Source: Bryum argenteum
Taxonomy: Eukaryota > Streptophyta > Bryopsida > Bryales > Bryaceae
Length of the DNA stretch: 64,000 bases
Direction of reading: 5' to 3'
NCBI GenBank assembly: GCA_037043015.1
Contig: CM073321.1
Coordinates: 16,675,001-16,739,000 of the forward strand
The first letter of the stretch is position 1. The number at the start of each line of letters is the position of its first letter. Made by a program: the position numbers and the translations under genes. This document shows, in pieces, positions 34,900-45,869 of the stretch. The notes under the pieces are model-generated. The model did no database searches. It saw only the letters and a program-made list of their open reading frames with translations, and was not told the origin of the DNA.

Positions 34900-35900
34900 T
34901 ACATCTACATTTTGACTTTTCCATCTACATTTTGTAATTATTGTACCATGATGTACACTATGTATTCACCGGAAGTTAATAATAAAGGAGTTGGATTTAC
35001 CCCTAATTCTTTGTATTATTACTATCGGTTGTCCATGGATGAATTTTCTAACATTGAATCTACTGTGATGGACTATGCTTTTTATTTCACCTTGCCTGAC
35101 GCGGTTTCATTTTATTTCTGCGTCAAAAATGAATGTTTCTGTACATAGGATGAATGCATGCGCGTAGCTCTGCCGCGTCAGAGGCCATCCACGAGCCTCC
35201 TCTCGGGGTTCGTGTCGGAGGGGGGCAGTTGCGGCACTGCTGTCGGCTCCGTGCCATACCTCCTCCGGTTTGCCGCAGACGCTACATCTGCGGCCATAGA
35301 CTACTCCAAAGGGCACATTGAAGACGACGTAGTCGACAGCCGCCGAGTCGCGGATTCGTCAGGACCGCGACTTGCTCTCCCTCTCCACTAAAACGGACAT
35401 CACCGACCTTAGGCAATTGCTTCTCGCCTATCCCTCGAACTAGTGAGGGATCAATTTGCAAACTAGTCCTCCTTCCTATTATGACGCTCAAACCTGAATC
35501 CCTCGTGGCCGCTCCAAGTTCTGCTCAAATTTACAAGGACATCAGCTGCGAAGCAAGTGGGGAGTGCGCGAAGAGCCTACTTCAACATCGTGTCCGCGTT
35601 TTGCCAGAGCGTCGTCTTCACTTTCTGACATTAACTGCAACACCGGTCACGAATACAAAGACTCCCAATACAACGGTGTCTAGAGACTCCAAACGACCAC
35701 CTCGCAGATCACGGTCCGTCTCCGCTTGTGGGCCCTCTGATACCATCACTCCAGTTCAAAGGTCGAAGCTGAAGGTCTGTGCAGCTGAACAAGTTGGCAC
35801 AAGCGAAGCCTGCTCGTGGAGAAGTAGGCCCCTCCATCGATCATGACGCGACGATATTTTCAAAGGGCTTGCAAAGCTCAGAGGACGAGAAGCAGCTAAA
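34900..35900. other. Unresolved coding remnants
   Basis: Open stretches occur on both strands. On the forward strand near 35600-35930, pieces such as DINCNTGHEYKDSQYNGV and LNKLAQAKPARGEV sit in different frames with TGA/TAG between them. They suggest the decayed 3' part of a forward gene, but I cannot fix frame or family. On the reverse strand near 35300 a GRRCSVCGKPEE sequence is the only zinc-ribbon-like hint. Confidence 0.25.
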
Positions 35901-36370
35901 CTTAGTGACACAAAATCCGATGTGCACTGATTGATCTACTATGGCAGTAGAAGTCATGTTGCAGAAGATTATACATGTAGACCGTTTAGTAGTAGTATAT
36001 ACCCGTACATTAATTCTTTTGAGGTCCACTATGTTTGTTGACTTCCAGCAATGCTATTTTTGTATACAATTACGTATAAAATATATTACCCTCTTTGAAA
36101 AGCACTCTCTTTTTCTTCTATGAGCAATTGTTTCATTTATGTTTCATAGATGCATGTCAGTTTCATGCAACCTACACACTATTAATGCTAGAGTTGAAGA
36201 ACAGTAGATGTCAATTGGAGCTTCTTCAGTTCAAGATTTGAGTATTTACCAACTCATCAGTTCTACATATCTTCGGGTTCAACAATTATTGATTCACTAG
36301 ACTTCTACATCTGTTTCTGAAAGTCTCAAAATGTACATTTTGTCTCAATTTAATGAATAAGGCCTTATTT

Positions 36371-39363
36371 GGAGTATAACAATAAAGTACTACAAAGACT
36401 ATAACTACAATATTTATAATAAGGATAAGTTCTACATAAAGATGCAAAATTCAACCACTCATCAAGACCAGAGGATTGTTCATAATCGCTATCTCCCTTC
36501 ACTTCAGCTCCACTAGATCCCGTACGATCATATTCATAATCGCTCGGAACCTCTTGTTTGAACTTGGGCTCGTACTCTGAACATTTTATATTCCCATATT
36601 TATGCAAAGTAACAAATTCTGGGAGATTAACGGTGATCTTTGGTTTTTTTGGCGGAACAATTGGAAGCGTTGTAGATTTACATTTATGCGACTTGGAAGT
36701 GCCAAGCATGTGCTATAACCACGTGGCAGTACGAGGAACATTGGCATTTTTTAGATACCTGCCCAAAGGTACATCCGAGTCACTAGAGATGCTGCCATAT
36801 TTGGCTCTTGAAAGGGATACCAAACCCATAGAGGATTTCTCCAATGTTGTCGTAACCCTTACAATAGAGGGTTGAAATAAAGCTCGGGGAGTAGCACATG
36901 GTAAAGATAGTTGATCCTTACTACAAGATGCGATATTCTCTGCGACCGGATCAGAGCTCATAGAACTGGCACTAGTATTACACGCAGTAGTTATTACGTC
37001 TATCACCTTCTTTTCCAACCCTAAACCACTAGCGATAACAGGTGGGATGTTATTCGATTTGTCCATGCCGCCTTGAGTCATTAACCGTGCTAACGGCTGC
37101 TCATCCTCTAAATCATTTGCCGAAGCACCATATGCGATAAAATCACCCTTAGCATCGTGAATATCTAGAGCATCTTCATCATTTGAAGCGGGGAAGAAAG
37201 TCATATTATTGTCTTTATCACCAAATTCAAAAATATCATTGTCATTAAACAATGAATTGTGCTCGACAACTTCCTCATCGTTTTCATGTACTTGGTCTTC
37301 CTCTAAATCCAAGTTCTCTCTGTACCACCGCCTATCGTCACTCAACTTATCATTCGCAAGCAATTTTGAATTTGAATATATGCTGATGAAGTCACGAGCT
37401 CTCCCCGATAGTAACTCGTTCCGTTTCTTGTCGTGAACATAAGAGTAGCTACTCCAGTTGCGTTTGCAAGCCAACGAGGACACGGTCTGTGCTAGTATTC
37501 GCTTTGCAAATGGAGAGTGAAGTTTAGCACAAGCACCTTCAAACTCCCACCATGCATGTAGAGCTAGTTTTTGAGTCTTAGGCTCGAGCATGTCACGGAG
37601 CGGTGGACCCCTTACTCGAAACACGAGAAATTCTCTCAGCACGTATGCATAATCCTCCGGTGGACATAGTTTTTGTAAAACATGCTTGCAAGATATTGTA
37701 AGATTGGGATTGTCAGCTAACTCTTGTTCATGTAGTAAATAAGAATTTAGAAGTGCAGCCGCGCCATGTAAATCAATTGTCATGAGCCGTTACCGATGGT
37801 AAAACTCTCCTTTGCGGTGGCCACCTCAAGTGGTTCCAAAGAGAATGGTGGTGCATACAAAGTATGGACATGTCTCTCAAGATCAGGCATGATAAGCCAA
37901 GCCTTGCCCGTACTAGGAGCCTTGCCGTCAAATTCTCTCAGAGCGTAGACTACGGGGGCCACCATATCCCGTAATCTTTTGCATTGCTTCCAAAAATCAT
38001 CGCTCAACACCACCTTTTTGATCTTACGGGAGAATATAAGCTTATCTCTAGCAGATACCGTCTTCGTCAAGGCATAGGCTGTGAACATAGGATCAACAAC
38101 AACTTGCTCCAATGATATCTTGACCTCCAACAAACAATCTATCATTATGAATTGGCTAGCAAATCTTGTTTTTCTAGGCATCAATAAGCTGAATTTTGCC
38201 TTGTGTTTACAAAACACAACTAGGGGCATTTGCCGTCTCTGGTTAAACTTAAGCATTCTCTTGGCCATGAACAAAGTTTACGCCATCCATCCAGCCTTTT
38301 GCCATTCCTCCAACAACAAGTCCATTGCATGTGTTGCACACCCTTGCCTAAAAATGTGCGGATATTTCTCAGGGACTATTCTGGAGGCATTGAGCATTAC
38401 GGAAGCATTGTCTGTGCATACTTCGACAATGTTCTCTGGTCCAACTTGTTCTATGTACTTCAACATGAGAGATGACATGTACACCGCTATTTTTTCTATG
38501 CCAGTATTATCCACAGCTCCAAGAAAAAGCTCTCCAGCTTGAGTCACAAGCATCGCATTTACCAAACTAAGGGCGACTAGTCACAAATGACCATCCATCC
38601 ATGGTCAAAGTTCCTCCAAACTTCCAAAGGCTCTCCGAGAGTCTACTATCTAGTTTCTTTTGTAACTCGGTCTTTACTTCTCCCAATAACCTTGTCCGAA
38701 TGTCATGGTAAAATGGTGGAGCATAGAATTTTCAAAATCTAGCAGTCTCCATCATAGCTGCTTTGAACGCATCATTCCGGGCTACAAAAAATGGTATATA
38801 TTTGCTTCGTAGAAAAATTTCGCCCAAAGTTTATCCAACTCCCGCCTATCCGCTTCTGCAAAAGTAGCTTCAATTGAAGATTGCTTGGTTTGCTTCATAG
38901 ATCCAATCATCGGGCGAGTATCCTTAATTCCCCTCATGAGGATGGAAGAAGCAGAGGTTGGCCCGGCCAAAGGATTTGCTGAATTCATGGGGGTGCCTAG
39001 AGAGGACCCTATACAAGAGTCACTTCTAGGGATTTCTAGAATGTCATGTTTTGAGGCACCCGGAACTTCCGCGGATGGAGTGAGGGAACATTCACCAAGA
39101 AATCCGTCCATTTCTCCGTTATATGGAGGGAACACCCCGCCACATCTTAAAAAAAACTGCCTAATTTCTCTAGGCAGCTTTGGGCAAAGGGCAGAATTCG
39201 AATCCCGATGTCCAGGAAATTTCTCGTACCCATAATGACTCACATTCTGACTCTTCTTTTTGGAAAGTATTACGTGACATAAGGAGCATTGTATGAAGGA
39301 GGTGGACACTTTGCCTTCCTTCTCGATGTCTCTAAACCAAGGCTCATATGGAGCAGGGCCCAT
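36371..39363 (-). pseudogene. hAT transposase (DUF659 and hAT dimerisation), broken
   Basis: From the start at 39363 (MGPAPYEPWF): CSLCHVILSKKK with downstream His/Cys, a degenerate BED-type zinc finger. Next, in a shifted frame, comes PFFVARNDAF and TMDGWSFVTSRP (catalytic-core start), then LGAVDNTGIEKI, VEVCTDNASVMLNA (conserved TDNA) and GCATHAMDLLLEEW of DUF659. The C-terminal WWEFEGACAKLHSPFAKRIL and SSLACKRNWSSYSYVH are the hAT dimerisation block. Stops include TAA near 38277 and TAG near 36711, and the frame changes several times. The reading frame runs to the boundary of the 18-kb element at 36366. It probably belonged to the same host element as gene X copy 2. It cannot mobilise the kinase-carrying hAT. 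Confidence 0.85.
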
Positions 39364-39649
39364 TTTGAGAAATAGGACACTTCAAAGCCAGAATAGTGGT
39401 GGGACCGGGACGTGAAAAAAAATGGCAAGAGTTCCTTACGGAAATCCTTACTTCCGAACACAATATCTACCAAGCAATGTATACACAAAAAGAATTATGT
39501 AGCTCATAGCCCTTGGAAAGTGTTCAAAATTCGGAAGTGAAGTGAGACTCTATGTCTCTTGTCTTATATACCATCCAACTCTGAATATGACCATTGCAAT
39601 TTGAAAATAGCATGCTCCAAGGTCCGTTGGATATTGCCAGCAAATCATC

Positions 39650-39880
39650 CGGCCACAAAGCGGTCGCTTGAGGCAAGGGCCAATCGCCCACGCCGACGGC
39701 CGGTCACCGAGGACGACGGCCGGTTGCCTCTTTCAACGGCCGCTCGCCGGGCCCGACAGCCAGACCGAAGGCCTGTCGCCCTTGCCGATGGCCAGCCAGC
39801 GGATCGGTCGCTCGGGCCGACGGCCAGCTCGAGGGCCGGTTGCCGGGGTGGGTCGGCCAATGAACGCACCCCGATGGCCA
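39650..39880. repeat. GC-rich gacggccggt array, 5' of the hAT transposase
   Basis: Repeated GACGGCCGGTCGCC, CGGCCAGCC and GGTCGCTCGGGCCGACGG words between the transposase start and the terminal repeat at 39977. Same class as the blocks at 530-790 and 9150-9370. Confidence 0.6.
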
Positions 39881-39951
39881 TGTACCCTTAGTAAGAAGTT
39901 CAAAATCTCTAAGTCACGGACGGTCCCCGCACCCCTAGCGGTTGTGCGATG

Positions 39952-39977
39952 GACGTCCTGAGGCCATGACATCCCTG
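39952..39977 (-). repeat. hAT-type terminal inverted repeat, right end
   Basis: The reverse complement reads CAGGGATGTCATGGCCTCAG followed by GACGTCC. It shares CAGGGATGTCA with the left ends at 312 and 53125. It lies outside the transposase and its GC-rich block, so it is the natural right end of that element. The left partner was not found. Confidence 0.6.
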
Positions 39978-40589
39978 ATCGAAACCCTCTGCCTTTTTAG
40001 TTGCATGTGTAAGTGAACTGTTGTGTGGTTCTTTTGTTCCTACTCTTGTTTGTTGTTAAATAAGATTGATGTCATGTTCTTATAGGATTCCTATGGAATC
40101 TTTGTCATTGTCTGCATCTTCCAGCGTTGTGGATGGTATTGCATTCCTAAGTTCTTACTCCTCATTTACATCTCTGCCTTGATGATTATACTGACGTCAC
40201 ATTTCCAGTTTTTTCTTTTCATCCCATTTGCTTGCAATATTGATGACAACCCTACATTTATTCCTCACCTTCTTTAGCCACTTATTCAAGAATGTACGCA
40301 AGGATGCTACCATTTGCAAGAGTGCTTCTTTATTAATCTCCAATAAAGAAATTTCATCCATTATATTCGTCTTCTCAATTATATATGTAACTTCCTTCTT
40401 AAAAAGGGTCTTGACATTTCTTCATTGCCCGTAACCCTACAGCCGGTTTAAAGTCACTTTTGACTCCAATCATTTCTTGTCTATGGATCTACGGATAGTT
40501 GGACACCTATAAGCAAGGTTCACCTTTCTTAGCGATTGGAATCCTCCACTCATACTCCTTCCAAGAATCCAACATTGGAGATGCCATGT

Positions 40590-40892
40590 TTATTCTACAA
40601 CAAAGTAAAAATCCAAAAATGAGTATATGTATAACATATCATTGTTTTTGTGGAGGAGAAAACTGAGAGAGAGAGAGAGCAAAGAGTATATCGAGATAAT
40701 TAAAAGATATATTAGGAGTGTCTCATGACCACATATTTATATGGAAGGATTGAAAACCTTTTACGTTATCTAAAGATGTTGAACTGGTAGTGGAACTGCA
40801 ATCTAAATAGAATCTTCTAATTTTCTCTAAGTGTCAGCGCACTCTAATGTAAAAGGACACCCGGAAGTTCCAAAGGGCGCCTTATCTCAACA
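40590..40892 (-). repeat. Probable 3' LTR of the Copia fragment
   Basis: On the reverse strand a TGTTGAGATAAGGCGCCC sequence begins at 40892, directly after a purine-rich GTCGAGGAG stretch and about 90 bases past the RNase H stop. That is the usual Copia order (polypurine tract, then TG...). The outer boundary is not determined; a GAGAGAGAGAG tract lies inside at about 40667. Confidence 0.4.
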
Positions 40893-40980
40893 CTCCTCGA
40901 CCAAGGAACGCCTCATTAAAAACTCCTCCTCGAGCAAAACCCTATGGGAAAATTCTCAAGTGGAGAAAAGAGTGCGCCCT

Positions 40981-41674
40981 TTACATGAGGTCTCGAAGTA
41001 AGCGGAGACCTGCTCGGCGAACCAACTCTCGATGCTTGGAAGGCTGGAGTGCCTTGGTTAGCATATGTGCAATGTTATGTGCAGTGTTAATTTTCTTCAC
41101 CTTGATCTCATTCGTCTCCACGAGGTTGTGCATAAACTCGAAGAGTTGAGGTGGAATGTGCTTAACTCGATCTGCTTTTGTAAAGCCGGCAGAAACTTGG
41201 GCAACTGCAGCAGCCTTGTCCTCAAAGATGATGGTCGCCTTGGGCTGCGAGCTCATTCCGCATTGTTCCAAAATCGTGCCCACCATAGTTTGGAGCCAAA
41301 CCGCCTCTCGAGCGGCTTCGTGAAGCGCAATCAACTCCACATGGTTTGTCGAAATCGCCGTCACGATCTGCTTTTACAGATTTCCAACATATCGGAGCTC
41401 TGTTCTTGAGGAAGATAAACTCTATCTGAGACTTGCCACTAGTCTCGTGCGTGATGTACCCGGATCTGCATATCCCGTGATGTCGCGACTCGCCTCCTTC
41501 GTATAGCGTAGACCCAAATCTTCCATTCCTTCGAGGTATCAAAGAATGTGCTTCACCCCGCGCCAATGTCGATCAGTTAGCTTGGGCCCGTGGCGAGCTA
41601 ACACACTAACAGGAAATGCAATGTCAGGGCGAGTGTAAGTTGCAAAGTAAATTAGCGCTCCAACCACAGCGAGG
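40981..41674 (-). pseudogene. Ty1/Copia reverse transcriptase end and RNase H, truncated
   Basis: Reading from 41674, in several frames: VVGALIYFATYTRPDIAFPV, LTDRHWRGVKHILRYLEG, GYITHETSGKSQIEFIFLKN, then STNHVELIALHEAAREAVWL, EDKAAAVAQVSAGFTKADRVKHI and NIAHMLTKALQP. These are canonical Copia C-terminal blocks (RT thumb, RNase H). The 5' part is cut away exactly where a hAT-type terminus starts at 41675. Stops and frame changes make it non-functional. It ends with LRLLRDLM at 40981. Confidence 0.9.
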
Positions 41675-41697
41675 CAGGGTTGTCTTATTAGACACAC
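41675..41697 (+). repeat. hAT-type terminus (CAGGGTTGTCTTATTAG) inserted in Copia
   Basis: CAGGGTTGTC resembles the CAAGGTTGTC termini of the kinase-carrying hAT family, and it begins where Copia coding sequence stops mid-domain. Beyond it lie GTCTG-rich sequence and GGGCGACCG arrays (41880-42310, 42775-42900). I found neither a right end nor the rest of the Copia element. Confidence 0.5.
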
Positions 41698-41879
41698 TTT
41701 TCGCAATGTCTGTCTGATTTGTCGTATTGGACATGTCTGTTAGACGTCTGATCGACGAAAATGTCGACCGTACCAAAAATTGCATAGTAAAAAACTTGTT
41801 GAGATCGACATTGAGGTAAAAAACTATTTTCCTACGTGGCGTAGGGTCGATAATGACGTGGAAAATCAAAATACACGTC

Positions 41880-42310
41880 ACAGTGGGCGACCGCGGCTGG
41901 GCGACCTCGCAAGGCGACCGACGGTAGCACAGGCGCGAACGTCGGTCGCCTGCGGCGATCGCCGATCGCCCAAGCTGCCGCGCGTAGGCGACCGGCGGTC
42001 CAGTAGGAAGACCGGCGGTCGCCCTAGCAGCCGCTTCTAGGCGACCTAATGGGCAAGGACAAAGTGTCCGCGAGCCTATTTGTACCCAACCTGTTGGAGC
42101 GACCGCCGATACAGCCGATGGGCGAACGTCGCTCAATGGGGCGACCGCCGATACAGTTCATGGGCGAATGTAGCTGAGAGGGCGACCGGCAGTCTACCTG
42201 ATGATCAAGGACAAAGTGTCCGCGAGCCTATTTGTACCCCTCCTGTTGGGGCGACCGCCGATCCAGCTGATGGGCGAACGTAGCCCAGAGGGCGACCGGC
42301 GGTCTACCCT
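41880..42310. repeat. GC-rich GGGCGACCG array with 120-bp repeats
   Basis: GCGACCGCCGATACAG-CTGATGGGCGAACGTAGC and AAGGACAAAGTGTCCGCGAG recur, the latter at about 42055 and 42208. A related block lies at 42775-42900. These look like subterminal repeats of the element whose end is at 41675. Confidence 0.6.
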
Positions 42311-43139
42311 CTTGGAACGAAGGACATGAACTTTGAAGAGCCATAACTTTTTCATTTGGACTCTGTTTTTGACGAAATCACTTGGGTTGGGTCCCAAATT
42401 AAGTCTAGTTTATGTGGTAAAAATTGCAGACCCATACAATTAAGTATAAAAAAAATGGCATGCATTTTAGTGAAAGGAGTATTTGTTTTTTGGGTTTTTA
42501 AACATTTGGCATGTTTTACCATTGCAAGCCTATTATGTCACATCAAAAATGTTTTTGCATGATTTGTTTTACACAAGTGTGATCTTTAGATGCATCCCAC
42601 AATCTTTGTAGTTGGAAGTATTTTGATCCAGATAATTTTAGTATTGGCTTTGCAATGATATTTCTTCGATGAAAAAAGTGAAAAAGTGGATGATTTTTGA
42701 AGAGATAGATCTCCTTTAACCATCGTTAGATTTTGAATTTATTTTTAAAAATGGATTCCAATTACAGAACGTTCATGGGCGATCGTGGGTCCTGCATGCA
42801 CGACTGCGGGTCCCGCATGGGCGACCACGGGTCCCGCATGGGCGATCACCGGTCCGCTGCAACTGCGGTTTGGGGCGACCGGCAGTCCGAGGGGGCGAGT
42901 GCACAAGAGCTCCCGCTCTTGCTCTTGGATCCTCTTCTACGCAATAGCTCAATTCCTCATATTCAAATTTCGAATTCACCGCTTCAAGCATCTTCCCCGT
43001 TCCCCCTCATTTCCCTTGAATCTCCCTTCATTTTTCATTCCGCATCTTCTTCAAATTTCATATTCTCCGCTTCCTCACATTTCCCATAAACAAATGAAAA
43101 TGATTGTCATGGTCATGGCTTTTGGCCAAGACTCGTAAC

Positions 43140-44505
43140 TATGATAAATGAAAAATGAATTTTTGAGTGCACTGGACACTCTTCTAGTGCAAGATGGATT
43201 TAGACCCATACAAGTTTAATCTCAATTTTAAAATAAAATTCTCATCATTCTCTCTTTTACCCTCCCCTTTTTCTTCATTTCCTTTTAAATAATTGTACTC
43301 TAGCCAATCAATGATTTTTGAGCCTCATGGTCTCCCTGATAGTAGTTGAGTTGAGAATTTACTTCCACTCAACTACAATCAAGGAGACTATAAAAACATT
43401 ATCCATTACGGATAAATTAGCATACTTTGGGGACTTTTAAGTTAGTGAGCATTCTCCTTTCATTAAGGTATTGTAAAGCCAAATCGTCAATCTTGAGGGT
43501 CCACAATGTAAAGTGAGCCTAAGACAAGTAGAGTAAAGGTACGCTTGTTTCAAGTTCCTATAATGTCTTAGTAGTGAATACAAGTGTTGAAAATATCTTG
43601 ATTGTCATGATATCTGAGTTTGATTTATTCATCATAATATGGGCAAGGGATATCAAATATTTGCACGTCATTCACAAATAATGGGTTAAATATTACTATG
43701 AGTAATTGGATCATTAGAATGTTTGTAAATGGATATTGTTGTCGACTTATAATATTTACCTTCATATGGTGGTCACTCAATTTTTTGCCAAATCTATAAT
43801 ATGTTGTATATCACCCTTTAATTTGACAAGCAACTTTTTCCCTCACTTGTTACTAGGCTATATGCACGAACCCCTTTCTCTTAATTGTATTAGAAGGCGT
43901 TAATACTTAACCCGCCAAAATTTTCAAATGCCTCCCCCCAATCATTTTAACCAATGTTATAATGTTATGGGGCCGTAAACTAATTGCAAGGATAATCTAT
44001 TAGCATAAATATACTCGGATATTGTGTATGGAGAAGTTATAATTTATTAAAGACTCTACTGATCTTAGAAGAAACTAAAATTTGTTCTTGAATGTGATGT
44101 TAGAATATATGATGAAGTTTTGCTGCAAAGATAGTATCTTATCTAAATGCTAGAAATTGATTGACATGATTAAATTCTAAGATTGTAGATATTGAAGTGT
44201 TTGATGCATTAAAGAGGCTAAGACTCTGTAAATCAATACACATTTTATCAATTATTTTAAATAGTTAGGCACAAAATGACTTGCTAAGATATACATTATA
44301 TAATAAAATATATATCATGTCATGCCTACCAAGAGGATAAGAAAGTGTCACCCCATCCTCCCTCCCATTCATTATTTCCAATTTAGAGATTTAGACCTCT
44401 CATGTCCATTTTTTATAAACAGAAAGATCATGACATGGAAATAATAGAACCAATGATCCCAAATTACTAGCATGTGCCTACTCCTTGTTAATTTGAACTA
44501 ATACA
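43140..44505. other. AT-rich non-coding stretch
   Basis: No ORF above 60 codons and no recognisable repeat. I see nothing in it. Confidence 0.5.
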
Positions 44506-45744
44506 TTAAAAAATACATGGCTCTTTTACCCCTACATTGTACGTGGTGATAGAGCTCATCCAACTTCTTGAGGTCGAGGAGTCGTGCGGTGAGGACACGG
44601 GCTGGGTTGGAGTCGCGTGATCTGGTCGATCGAGAAGTCGGGAGTAGTTATTCGGTTGGCATGAGCGAAAGGATGCTATAGACCAACTTAAGAGGAGAGT
44701 GGCCTGTGGCACTTTGAAAGTAGTGCGGTAAGCGTGTAGAACGGTAGGTAGTTGGACGTCCCATTCGGATCAATTTTCGTTCACCGATTTCTGGAACATC
44801 ATCACGATGATTTTGTTGGTTGATTCGGTCTGACCATTGCCTTGCGGGTAATAGGTTGTCGATGTTGTATGGCGGGGCAGAAAGTGCTCCACGAGTGTGA
44901 CGATTGTTGAGTTTAGGAAGAGACTACCTTGGTAACTCACCAAGTGAAGGAGGCAACCAAAACGTGTCAGGATCGACTCACAAAGAAACGTTGTTGTCTC
45001 CTCGGTTGTGTTGCTCCAGAGTGTTTGGGCCTTGACCCAATTTGTGGCATAGTCAGTAGCAACTAGGATATAGCGGCGGCCGGTGTGGCGAGTTTTTTTG
45101 ACTGGTTCGATGAAATCGAGTCCCCATTTCATGAAGGGTTCGGTTCGGAGGGAGGTCACCAGTTTTGAAGGAATGGTGGATGGAAGGCCGCTCGTGAGTT
45201 GGCACTCATAGCGGAACTTGCGGTAGTCGATAGTAACTTTGTGGAGAGTTGGCCACCAATAGCCGACGTCAAGGATCTTGCGGACTGTGATATCGCAAGA
45301 AAAGTGGCCGCTGGAGTTGCCCTTGTGGAGTTCGCGGAGAATCGGTATCGATTTGCTAGGGGTCAAAACTTGACGGAGGCGGTTGTCCGACCCGAATCGG
45401 TACAGTCGATTTCCGATGAGTTGATAGGAAATGACTTTATGCGCCACTGGTTTGCGCTCTTCTTTGGGCATGGTTGGTGGGAAGGTGCCGGTTTGTAGAT
45501 AGTCGTTGATGGAGTTCAGATTATTTGTTTCTGTTGAAAAGAGCTGAGCGTCGACAGTCTGGTCAGGAATACGGATGGCAAGATCGGCCCCCTCATTACG
45601 TGAGAGAGCATCATCGATACCATGTGATTTCTTTGGTTTATAAACCACTGAAAAGTCAAAGTCCATAAATAGTAGGAGCCAACGAGCAATTTGACCATAA
45701 ACTTGAGGTTTGTTGACCATGTACTTGAGAGCTAAGTGATACAC
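44506..45744 (-). pseudogene. Gypsy integrase with RNase H tail, inactive
   Basis: The frame 45744-44770 opens with the RNase H end (LKYMVNKPQVYGQIARWLLL, KPKKSHGIDDALSR). An integrase zinc finger follows (ELHKGNSSGHF...YRKFRYECQ, first Cys of the CxxC pair replaced by Arg). The core has WGLDFIEP (first Asp), TDYATNW, VSYQGSLFLN where active enzymes have SDQG (second catalytic Asp replaced by Tyr), and GNGQTEST (Glu). The C-terminus decays below 44770 (VLHAYRTTFKVPQATLL). Without the second Asp it cannot integrate DNA. Confidence 0.9.
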
Positions 45745-45869
45745 AAAGAAGACCTATTGCCGAGGAGGTAGTGTCGATATTTATTGATTGCGTACATCAT
45801 GGCTAGAGCTTTCTTTTCGGTGGTCGTATAATTTCTCTCGGCTTTGTTGAGGAGGCAAGAATCGTAGGC
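45745..45869 (-). pseudogene. Gypsy RNase H segment, left of the hAT insertion
   Basis: In one frame the reverse strand reads DSCLLNKAERNYTTTEKKAL and AMMYAINKYRHYLLGN, the conserved Gypsy RNase H block. Upstream coding (TGIIDQPIAYA) continues at 47872, beyond the inserted element. Confidence 0.8.

Larger units (their letters stand above)
18290..36366. mobile_element. Candidate 18-kb DNA element with 24-bp TIRs
   Basis: AAGGCCTTATTCATTAAATT (24 bp match in all) at 18290-18313 recurs inverted at 36343-36366. Both ends continue with related AGTCTC/GAGACT hairpin motifs. The 4-bp ATTT flanks both ends (18286-18289, 36367-36370). The interval carries two divergent decayed genes with intron structure, an FCP1-like relic and all copies of a 17-bp palindrome. 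The palindrome distribution (21.8-33.4 kb) supports one unit. The right end abuts the 3' end of the hAT transposase, whose frame would continue across the junction if this element were removed. Two unrelated copies of a MITE end remain an alternative explanation for the termini. Reclassification needs a second copy. Confidence 0.6.

Noticed and set aside
312..39977. One 40-kb hAT element joining the left end at 312 and the right end at 39977
   Set aside because: The flanking octamers (GATAGGGA and ATCGAAAC) do not match, and the subterminal sequences diverge soon after CAGGGATGTCA.
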